Source of the DNA: JAVEYA01 sp034003745
GTDB taxonomy: Bacteria; Bacillota; Peptococcia; DRI-13; PHAD01
DNA: 22,141 bases
Direction: 5' to 3'
NCBI GenBank assembly: GCA_034003745.1
Contig: JAVEYA010000031.1
Location: 1 to 22,141, forward strand
Both the position numbers and the translations under genes were made by a program. Shown here in pieces: positions 16,192 through 22,141 of this stretch. Under the pieces are notes generated by a model. The model was not told the origin of the DNA, made no database searches, and saw only the letters and a list, made by a program, of their open reading frames with translations. The first letter of the stretch is position 1. Each line of letters begins with the position of its first letter.

Positions 16192-16326
16192 AAACGGTCT
16201 GTTGGATCGCTTAAGCCCCTTCAATGTGTATAAGCCTCTCCTCACTTTTCTTAAATTTCTATAAGCGCCGCCGTCTTAAACCGGCTTCATAATAGATATC
16301 TGTTCATTAACAATAAGCGTTAACGT

Positions 16327-16358
16327 GGGATGGTCTTTTTTCTCAACAAAGACATCCC
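16327..16358 (+). other. Strong hairpin in the leader before the CpaE-like gene
   Basis: GGGATG (16327-16332) pairs with CATCCC (16353-16358), and TCTTT (16334-16338) with AAAGA (16348-16352), with one bulged G and a 9-base loop. An A-rich tract, not a T run, follows, so it is not a standard terminator. It lies in the ~200-base gap between the NGN-domain gene and the first pilus-locus gene, 32 bases before that gene's ATG. A recruitment or pausing element for the NGN protein is possible. Confidence 0.5.
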
Positions 16359-16390
16359 GAAAAGCAAAAATATTGGGGGGTGGCGAAGCT

Positions 16391-17740
16391 ATGTCCGGGC
16401 TGATTAAAATTCATTTGGTCTATCCGGAAATTAAACCGGATATTTTGCAGGAAGTTGCAAAATATTGTCAGATAACGGCACTGCACGCATCCTTGGATGA
16501 AGCGTTTATCTGGTCTAAACAGGTCGGCGGGGAAGAACCGGATCTTATCCTGATCAACAGTGCGGAACACTTTAATGCGGAAAAAGAAAAAATTAAAAAG
16601 AAGGAGCTCTTATTATTGACTGCCGGCATCAAAGCGAACAGGCCCAGATGCCGGATCGTTTTGCTCATACCGGAAAGATTCTCCCCGGACCTTCAGTTAA
16701 TCACAGAGATGCTGCGTTTGGAACTCTATAATTTTTGGTTTCTGGATGCCTTCAATGAAACGGATTTACTGGATTTTATCTTTACTGAAAGAACATTATG
16801 CGAAGTTGAAACGTATTTAAAAGAAAAAGAAACCGCTCAAGCGGCTCAGGACACCATCCACCAGCACGGGATCATCAGGAATTTGAACAGACTCTATCAG
16901 CCGTATCACATTAAATCCAATATCATTGCCTTTTCTTCCGAAGATGATTCCTTGATAAATTATGCCCTGGCGGTCTTAACCGCCCTGGAACTGGCTGAAC
17001 ACGGTTTTAAGGTTTCTTTAATTGAAACGGTAGGGAGCATTCCCCGCCTGGCCGGAATGATGTCCGTTCCCCATCCCTACTTCAATACCAGGCATGCGGT
17101 TGCCATGTATGCCCAAAGAAACAACGACTTTTTACACAACTGTTTTTTTAATAAGGAGATCTATCTTGCTGATAAGCATTCCCCTGCCCCGGAGAAATAT
17201 ATCGAGGAATACCCTCCGGAACTGTATTTTTTACCGGACGGTCTGAAGAAAGATAATTTAGATTTGGCTGAAACAGAAAAACACTGGCCGGATTTTATCC
17301 ATACACTGTCCAGAATAACCATTTTTGAGAAAGGCCATCAATTTCTTATTTTTATTTGTCAGGGTCATAGCAGTTTCAATGAGCTCATCTTACAGCAAAT
17401 CGCTTATCTGAAATTCATCACGGTCAATATGCTTCCCGGCAGTATTGTGTACGGATTAAATGTAAGAAAAGAGGGCGGGGGCAAGGTGCACCTGATCGGG
17501 GTCAAGCACGCGCCCTATATTGACAGGCAGCTGGCGGAACTGGGAGAAGCGCCGTTATTCTATGCGCCGGATTGTTTGTACAATGATTTTCTGGAATATG
17601 TCTATTTGAAAAAGAAAAATAGAATCACCCCGGAAAGCCGGGCTTTTATTGCCCGGATTGCCGGAAACCTGGGTGTAAGAATGGAGCAAGTCAAGGATAA
17701 AGGAGGTTTAAACGGGCTCAGAAAAATATTAAAAATTTAA
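16391..17740 (+). CDS. CpaE-like protein with receiver-like N-terminus and degenerate ParA/MinD ATPase domain
   Basis: A 449-residue soluble protein. Residues about 3-135 look like an atypical receiver domain (alternating strands and helices, DLILINSAEHF near the usual phospho-site). From about 176 a ParA/MinD-like fold begins: NIIAFSSEDDSLINYALAVL, with ALELAEHGFKVSLIETVG. In a working MinD or CpaE this would read as a strand, KGGxGKT and a helix; here the P-loop is SSEDDSLIN, with no Gly-Lys-Thr. At the switch II position it has FLIFICQGHSS instead of a D-x-x-P type motif. It is therefore probably a non-hydrolysing localisation or scaffold protein for Tad pilus assembly, the known role of CpaE. 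The G-rich Shine-Dalgarno near 16374-16382 points to ATG 16391; the upstream frame from GTG 16325 runs through the leader hairpin. Assignment rests on domain layout and neighbours. Confidence 0.6.
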   Translation: MSGLIKIHLVYPEIKPDILQEVAKYCQITALHASLDEAFIWSKQVGGEEPDLILINSAEHFNAEKEKIKKKELLLLTAGIKANRPRCRIVLLIPERFSPDLQLITEMLRLELYNFWFLDAFNETDLLDFIFTERTLCEVETYLKEKETAQAAQDTIHQHGIIRNLNRLYQPYHIKSNIIAFSSEDDSLINYALAVLTALELAEHGFKVSLIETVGSIPRLAGMMSVPHPYFNTRHAVAMYAQRNNDFLHNCFFNKEIYLADKHSPAPEKYIEEYPPELYFLPDGLKKDNLDLAETEKHWPDFIHTLSRITIFEKGHQFLIFICQGHSSFNELILQQIAYLKFITVNMLPGSIVYGLNVRKEGGGKVHLIGVKHAPYIDRQLAELGEAPLFYAPDCLYNDFLEYVYLKKKNRITPESRAFIARIAGNLGVRMEQVKDKGGLNGLRKILKI

Positions 17741-17757
17741 AGAGAAGATGGTATACT
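17729..17757 (+). promoter_or_regulatory. Possible internal promoter with extended -10
   Basis: TTAAAA (17729-17734), 17-base spacer, and TATACT (17752-17757) preceded by TGG, making an extended -10. It overlaps the end of the CpaE-like gene and lies about 30 bases before the coiled-coil gene, so it could give separate expression of the downstream pilus genes. Confidence 0.45.
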
Positions 17758-17785
17758 TAAATTGAACCGTTTGGAGGTGTTGGCA

Positions 17786-18073
17786 ATGAATGAAAACCAA
17801 TTCGGGGTCATCCTGGAAGACATCAATAAAAAGTTTGATTTTCTGGTTGAAGGACAGAAGTGCCTGGAAGAGAAGTTTGATAAGAGAATGGGTAATCTGG
17901 AAACTAAAGTGGATAAGCTGGAAACTAAAGTGGACCAACTCGAAATAAAAGTGGACAAACTGGGCCAGGAAATGATTGTAATCAAAACATTCGTGGGCCG
18001 GATTGAAGACGGATTAAACGGACATGAAAAAAGAATCAAGAGATTGGAAGATGCTGTTTTTGTAAGTGAATAA
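17786..18073 (+). CDS. Small coiled-coil protein
   Basis: A 95-residue charged protein with no membrane segment. Residues about 30-60 are nearly perfect heptads (LETKVDKLETKVDQLEIKVD), and the rest is also helical with Leu/Ile at heptad positions. A parallel coiled-coil oligomer is the likely structure. ATG 17786 is eight bases after GGAGG (17773-17777); the upstream TTG 17762 precedes that site. It sits between the two CpaE-like genes, so a structural or bridging role in that system is a guess. Similar short coiled-coil proteins are common in clostridia without known function. Confidence 0.75.
   Translation: MNENQFGVILEDINKKFDFLVEGQKCLEEKFDKRMGNLETKVDKLETKVDQLEIKVDKLGQEMIVIKTFVGRIEDGLNGHEKRIKRLEDAVFVSE
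17897..17959 (+). repeat. Three tandem 21-bp repeats encoding coiled-coil heptads
   Basis: Copies at 17897-17917, 17918-17938 and 17939-17959. The first two differ only in the final few bases (GATAAG against GACCAA); the third has a few more changes. Each encodes one L-E-x-K-V-D-x heptad, so the repeat unit equals one coiled-coil turn pair and could expand or contract in frame. Confidence 0.85.
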
Positions 18074-18089
18074 AGCGATTCTATCAACG

Positions 18090-18110
18090 AAGCCTGGTAA
18101 GGGCTTTTTT
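18090..18110 (+). terminator. Weak intrinsic terminator after the coiled-coil gene
   Basis: A 5-bp stem (AAGCC at 18090-18094 with GGCTT at 18102-18106) followed by six T, then CTTTT. The short stem suggests partial termination, which would reduce but not stop expression of the downstream pilus genes. Confidence 0.55.
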
Positions 18111-18142
18111 CTTTTGCCTGAATTCATATTTTGGAGGTATCC

Positions 18143-18937
18143 ATGCCCCTATTTAAAAATACCGAAAAGCGCTGTGAAAGATTATCCCTTCCCCCGCTGG
18201 TCCTCAGCGTCTGGTCGCCGCTGGGCCGGAACACCGCCGCCTTCAGCTTGGAGCTATCGGCGGCGCTTTCTGCACAGACGCGAGTCTTTTTGGCGGAAAC
18301 AGCCTGTCACGGTATCCCCAGATTGGCTTTTGCCGCCGATATTATGGACCGGGAAAAAAATATGGATGCGCTTATCCTGCAGTACGAAAAAACCGGAGAA
18401 ATAAATTTTGCGCTAACGCACACCAAAAGCAGGACCCTGGCTGTTTCAGCGGCCAGCGCCTATGCTTCCCCGGACTATCCCGTTCCCTCCCGGGTGGAAC
18501 TTGAAACGCTGGTCAAGCTTCCGGCTCAGCTCATCAATACAGCCCGTCAGAACGGGTATCCGCTGATTGTTTTTGAATGCCAGGGGCAGCTCAGCAATCC
18601 CCTGACTTTTTTTGCCGTCAAGCATTCCGATTATGTCTTCCTGCCGGCGGAGGAACGGGCTGAAATAGCCGTTATTTTAATAAATTTAAAAAAATTGATT
18701 CAAGCTTTCAAATATACTCCGGAAATGTTTAAAGTGGTTGCGAAAAAACATATCGAAGAAATTCAGGAAATCATGCATATCGCCGAAGAAAATGGGTCAA
18801 CGCAGCATAGGATTGAGGTATTGCCCCAAAATAGCGGGAGCATCGCAGAACAGCTGGCCCTCTGGAAAAAGGCGGAAGCACAAGAGATATATGGAGAAAA
18901 GGGCATTTTGGATACTGAAATCAGAATCAGGCTGTAG
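18143..18937 (+). CDS. Second CpaE-like degenerate ParA/MinD-type protein
   Basis: A 264-residue soluble protein. After a short lead, LVLSVWSPLGRNTAAFSLEL occupies the place of a MinD/CpaE Walker A: the Ser-Pro-x-Gly and Thr are kept (S25-P-L-G-R-N-T31), but the P-loop lysine is missing. LIVFECQGQLSNPLTFFAVK follows at the switch II position, sharing Cys-Gln-Gly with the 449-residue protein upstream. HSDYVFLPAEERAEIAVILI then matches the next strand and helix of ParA-type proteins. There is no receiver domain. It is likely a paralogue of the upstream protein's C-terminal half. GGAGG (18133-18137) is five bases before ATG 18143. It ends nine bases before the CpaF-like gene, whose ribosome site overlaps its stop codon, so the two are coupled. 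Nucleotide binding is doubtful; a role in positioning or gating the secretion ATPase is inferred. Confidence 0.62.
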   Translation: MPLFKNTEKRCERLSLPPLVLSVWSPLGRNTAAFSLELSAALSAQTRVFLAETACHGIPRLAFAADIMDREKNMDALILQYEKTGEINFALTHTKSRTLAVSAASAYASPDYPVPSRVELETLVKLPAQLINTARQNGYPLIVFECQGQLSNPLTFFAVKHSDYVFLPAEERAEIAVILINLKKLIQAFKYTPEMFKVVAKKHIEEIQEIMHIAEENGSTQHRIEVLPQNSGSIAEQLALWKKAEAQEIYGEKGILDTEIRIRL

Positions 18938-18946
18938 GAGGGAGCT

Positions 18947-20341
18947 ATGACCAGAACGTTTAATCCCTACGAATATATCGGCCGGCATGACGCGGAAGTC
19001 ATCCGGAATATCGACGTTTCCTCCGCCGACCGGGTACATACGGTGGTGGAGAAAGTCAGAGCCTATCTGCGCGACGAACACGCCCAATCCTTTGTCAAAT
19101 CCATTATGGAGAAAAAGACCAGGGAACAGTTGAAAACCGCCATCGCCGATTACATTACTATCCGCGGGCATTTGCACATACAGGGCGTCGAGCTGGAAAG
19201 CCTCATTAAAACCGTGCAGCAGGAAATCCTCTATTACGGCCCTATCCAAAAGGCGCTGGATGACCCCCGGGTCACCAATATCGATATCAATTCACCCCGG
19301 GATGTGTACATCGAAAAAGACGGGGAGGAAATCTACGCGCCGGAACTTGGCTTTAAAGACGCGGAGCATCTGGATAATATCATCAACAAAATGCTGATTC
19401 CCCTGGGAAAGACGCTGACGGCCAATGACCCCCACATTGACAGCCTATTTGAAAATTTCCGCATCTGCGCTGTGCTGCATGCCCAAAGAGGCGGCATCGC
19501 CACCGAGAGCACCACGGTCTCCATCCGCAAATTTGCCGAGGATACGCTCTCGCCGGAGCAACTGGTCGATGGCGGAGCCATCAGTGCGGAAATGGACCAA
19601 TTCTTCCGTGATGTTGTTCCCCACAGCAATATTATCATTGCCGGGGCGACCAACTCCGGCAAGACGACTACCCTTGTTTCCTTTCCGCTGTATTTTAATG
19701 AAAACACCCGCATTATTACTATTGAAGACAGCCCGGAAATGATGCTCCGGAGAAAAAAGGCCTATCGCAATTATCGCAACATTGTTCCGCTGCAGACCAA
19801 GCACCATGAGAATCCGGAGAAACGCTACGATATTGCCAAGCTCACCAAAGTATCCCTGCGGATGCGGCCCTGGAAAATCATTGTGGGGGAGGTAAGAGAC
19901 GGCAGCGCGGCCAGGCAAGCCCATGAGGCTATGAATACCGGCCACAATTGCTATTTAACATTACACGCTTCCTCGGCGCGCAACGCCGCTATCCGTATTG
20001 TGCAGCTGGCCGGCGACGGGTACAACGACGAAGCCATTGCAGCGCAACTTGCCGATACGGTGGACCTGATCCTGTTCCAGCAGAAAATCAAAAAGAGCCG
20101 CATTATCACCGAAGTCGCGGAGCTGATTGGCTATGAAGGCGCCAAACATCCTCTTTGTAAAATTATCTTTGAATATGTTCAGACCGGCCTGACCGAAGAC
20201 GGCCGCTCTGAGGGGTATCACCGCCGGATTAACCCCATCTCGGCGGAATTGGCCGCAAAATTGAAAATTGGCTTGGTTAATCTGGAAAATATTAGTAGAT
20301 GGAGAGGCATTTCTGAAAATGAGGTGACAGCAATACCATGA
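18947..20341 (+). CDS. cpaF: CpaF/TadA-type secretion ATPase
   Basis: A 464-residue cytosolic ATPase of the VirB11/GspE superfamily that powers Tad/Flp pilus assembly, probably as a hexamer beneath the TadB/TadC platform. The N-terminal domain has YGPIQKALDDPRVTNIDIN, the typical CpaF lead-in. Walker A is GATNSGKT (Gly233 to Thr240, Lys239). IITIEDSPEM is the Asp box, KIIVGEVRDG the Walker B region, and YLTLHASSARNA the His box. Compared with usual CpaF the Walker B is followed by SAARQAHEAMNTGHN, a mild variation. Unlike the two CpaE-like neighbours, all ATP-site residues are intact. AGGAGGG overlaps the stop of the preceding gene; its own stop overlaps the next ATG by four bases. Confidence 0.92.
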   Translation: MTRTFNPYEYIGRHDAEVIRNIDVSSADRVHTVVEKVRAYLRDEHAQSFVKSIMEKKTREQLKTAIADYITIRGHLHIQGVELESLIKTVQQEILYYGPIQKALDDPRVTNIDINSPRDVYIEKDGEEIYAPELGFKDAEHLDNIINKMLIPLGKTLTANDPHIDSLFENFRICAVLHAQRGGIATESTTVSIRKFAEDTLSPEQLVDGGAISAEMDQFFRDVVPHSNIIIAGATNSGKTTTLVSFPLYFNENTRIITIEDSPEMMLRRKKAYRNYRNIVPLQTKHHENPEKRYDIAKLTKVSLRMRPWKIIVGEVRDGSAARQAHEAMNTGHNCYLTLHASSARNAAIRIVQLAGDGYNDEAIAAQLADTVDLILFQQKIKKSRIITEVAELIGYEGAKHPLCKIIFEYVQTGLTEDGRSEGYHRRINPISAELAAKLKIGLVNLENISRWRGISENEVTAIP

Positions 20342-21225
20342 TTTCTCTTGTTAACGCGCTCTTATTCGGCGCAGGATTCCTGTTTGCCTATCTTTTGTTC
20401 AGAAACCCTGATGGCCGATCCCTGCACCGGCAAAAAAAGGTCAGCTTCGCTCCTCTGGACACTTTGCAGTTGGAGAGATACCCTGATGAAGCGGCTAAAA
20501 TTGGCTGGAAAGTAAGCAAAAAAGATGTTCTGGCCATCATCTCCATAGCCATTGCCGCCACCTTGCTGCTGGCTCTTTTGACCAGCAATCCCTTTATCCT
20601 TCTGGCTGGAATGGCCGCCAGCTTCTATCTGCCCAAATTCCTGATTGAGCAAAAGCGCCGAAGCGGAAAAATGGCCCTCTTAAGCAAACTGACCGATCCC
20701 TTAAGGATGCTTTTGTCTCGCTTGCCGGAGCAGCCCAACATCACCCGGGCTATCGAGGCTACCCGGGATGAGACCGCTGATGAAAGAATCAGGACGCTTT
20801 TTACGGACTATATCGCCGATACGAAATCAGGAACCGGCGTCAGAGACGCCCTCCTGAATATGAAAAACAAAGTAGGTTTAAAAAAGTTCGACGTTTTTGT
20901 GGATCATTTGATTCAGATGCAGTATGAAGGCTTTACCTCAGATGCTATAAAAGCGCTGGACAAAGCGGTGGAAGCCATTGAATTCGATCTCAGAGCCATT
21001 GAGAAAGTGAAAGAAGCAAGCAAAAACAAGAAAAGGCAGCTTTATTCCGCCTTAGGGGTGACTTGGCTCTTTCCGCCCATTTTATCTTTTGTCCATACCG
21101 GCAATACAAATATCTATCTCAATACGATAGCCGGACAAATTCTGATGTTCCTGTATTTTCTGGGCTCGCTTTATGTCTTTACCAGAGGCGAGGAATATCT
21201 TAGCTTAAATCTGGACGAGCTATAA
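20338..21225 (+). CDS. TadB-like type II secretion F-domain membrane protein
   Basis: A 295-residue inner-membrane platform protein. Predicted membrane segments are near 3-21, a hydrophobic pair at about 64-84 and 86-104, and two at about 236-252 and 264-283. The cytoplasmic stretch between them (about 105-235) has the T2SSF pattern: LTDPLRMLLSRLPEQPNITR, AIEATRDETADERIRTLF, then a helical region. In Tad systems TadB and TadC form the membrane base on which the ATPase acts. It overlaps the ATPase gene by ATGA, and GAGGTGA lies upstream, so translation is coupled. Call rests on topology, motif and neighbours; sequence similarity to TadB is loose. Confidence 0.8.
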   Translation: MISLVNALLFGAGFLFAYLLFRNPDGRSLHRQKKVSFAPLDTLQLERYPDEAAKIGWKVSKKDVLAIISIAIAATLLLALLTSNPFILLAGMAASFYLPKFLIEQKRRSGKMALLSKLTDPLRMLLSRLPEQPNITRAIEATRDETADERIRTLFTDYIADTKSGTGVRDALLNMKNKVGLKKFDVFVDHLIQMQYEGFTSDAIKALDKAVEAIEFDLRAIEKVKEASKNKKRQLYSALGVTWLFPPILSFVHTGNTNIYLNTIAGQILMFLYFLGSLYVFTRGEEYLSLNLDEL

Positions 21226-21239
21226 AGGAGAGGTGAGAA

Positions 21240-22141
21240 TTGCTAAGCAGCGTCTGGTCGTTTTTTATGCCTTTATGCGTGGCTTTCCTGGCTGCGTACA
21301 CACTTACCGGCGTGTTCTTTCCTGATAAAAGAATCAGGAATGACCTGGAGAAGGCCCGGGAAGTTCTTATGACCGCAGAAGAAGCCGAAGGGGCCAAGGA
21401 AAATAAGGCCGGCAGATACATTGTGGTGTTCTTATCCAAAGTACATAAGCTTATTGACCTGGAAAACCTGATTCTGGCCGACCTGCGCAACATGCTCAAT
21501 CTGATGGGCAGCAGAGGAAAGCCGGAAAAGGAGCTGGCCGGATATATTTTAAAAGCCTTATGGACGGCCCTGCCTCTATTGGCCGTTCCGTTTGTCACCG
21601 GTTTTGCCGGATACGTCGCGCTTTATCCTCTCTTTGTGTTGATCCTGACTTATCAGCAAGTCCTGAGCCTGAGAAAAAAATATAAGAAGTGGCAGCTGGA
21701 AATCATCAAGGATTTGCCGGAACTGATCGACAAGCTGCGGATCAGTTTTGCATCCGGCAGGGACTATGTCTCCGCTTTTAACCAGGCCGGAGAGAATTCG
21801 GGTCCCCGGATGAGGCTCATCATCGGCAAGCTGCTTAATGATTTGCAGTATATGCGTCCCGCCCCGGCTTTGGATTTATTTGCCCAATCCTTTAAGATGC
21901 CGGTGGTAACCAAGTTTGCCTCCGCTGTGAAAATTGCCGTGGAATACGGCTATGAAGCCGCGGAAAATTACTTCCGTATCATTGAAACCGATATTACCGA
22001 GGTGAGAAGAGTTGCTATTGAAGAATTAACCAGGTCCAAGCCGGAAAAAGTCTATCAGCTCTACCTGGTGCTGTTCAGCCTGGCTGTCGGCTCCCTGGCT
22101 CTCAAAGGCTGGGAAATCTTCAGCCGGATCAATCAAATTAT
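21240..22141 (+). CDS. TadC-like type II secretion F-domain membrane protein (5' part)
   Basis: The frame is open from TTG 21240 to the window edge, 300 residues so far. A hydrophobic N-terminal segment (SFFMPLCVAFLAAYTLTGVF) is followed by a charged helix, a membrane pair around LWTALPLLAVPFVTGFAGYV and LYPLFVLILTY, then a cytoplasmic T2SSF-like domain (KDLPELIDKLRISFASGRDY, then GENSGPRMRLIIGKLLNDLQ). It ends within a further hydrophobic segment (LYLVLFSLAVGSLAL). GAGGTGA at 21230-21236 is about six bases from the TTG and the gene begins 14 bases after the TadB-like gene, so it is the next gene of the operon. It is truncated by the window; the prepilin, peptidase and pseudopilin genes expected in a Tad locus would lie beyond. 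Confidence 0.82.
   Translation, partial: MLSSVWSFFMPLCVAFLAAYTLTGVFFPDKRIRNDLEKAREVLMTAEEAEGAKENKAGRYIVVFLSKVHKLIDLENLILADLRNMLNLMGSRGKPEKELAGYILKALWTALPLLAVPFVTGFAGYVALYPLFVLILTYQQVLSLRKKYKKWQLEIIKDLPELIDKLRISFASGRDYVSAFNQAGENSGPRMRLIIGKLLNDLQYMRPAPALDLFAQSFKMPVVTKFASAVKIAVEYGYEAAENYFRIIETDITEVRRVAIEELTRSKPEKVYQLYLVLFSLAVGSLALKGWEIFSRINQI

Noticed and set aside
1..22141. CRISPR arrays, tRNA/rRNA genes, insertion sequences or phage genes
   Set aside because: No regularly spaced repeats, tRNA-like cloverleaf ends, transposase motifs or terminal inverted repeats were seen; the only tandem repeat is the coding 21-bp one at 17897-17959.

Overview
All recognisable genes in this window lie on the + strand. 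They point to an endospore-forming, motile or chemotactic member of the Firmicutes, most likely a clostridial lineage of the Peptococcaceae/Desulfitobacterium type. The evidence is a SspF-like alpha/beta small acid-soluble spore protein, a TRAP (MtrB) tryptophan-sensing regulator, a pyruvate kinase with the extra C-terminal phosphohistidine-type domain, strong Shine-Dalgarno sites with frequent GTG/TTG starts, and U-rich intrinsic terminators. The species cannot be fixed from the sequence alone.

Left part (1-5900): the tail of an unrecognised gene ends at a terminator. A 923-residue soluble hybrid histidine kinase follows (PAS-PAS-HisKA-HATPase-REC-REC-Hpt), also closed by a terminator. Next comes a tight two-gene operon with an ATGA overlap: a PyrK-like FAD/NAD/[2Fe-2S] electron-transfer protein with an unusual eight-cysteine N-terminus, and a GidA/TrmFO-like FAD oxidoreductase carrying an inserted ferredoxin-like cysteine motif. 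A SspF-like spore protein gene and a very strong terminator close this part.

Middle part (5900-15600): a housekeeping run of dnaE (DNA polymerase III alpha), coaD (coenzyme A synthesis), mtrB (TRAP), a small DUF2007-like protein and pyk (pyruvate kinase), ending at a near-symmetrical terminator. Then come a dCache-type methyl-accepting chemotaxis protein and a 3-methyladenine DNA glycosylase (AAG family).

Right part (15600-22141): an accessory-looking locus for a Tad/Flp-type (type IVc pilus-like) assembly machine. A good sigma-A promoter drives a NusG-like NGN-domain protein that lacks the KOW domain. A ~200-nt leader with a strong hairpin follows. Then come a CpaE-like protein, a small coiled-coil protein, a second CpaE-like protein, a CpaF/TadA secretion ATPase, a TadB-like and a TadC-like membrane protein, the last cut by the window edge. 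Both CpaE-like proteins have lost the P-loop lysine and share a Cys-Gln-Gly motif where ParA/MinD proteins carry the switch II aspartate. This paired pseudo-ATPase arrangement, with a KOW-less NusG paralogue in front, is the most unusual system in the window. The two-gene flavo/iron-sulfur operon is the second.
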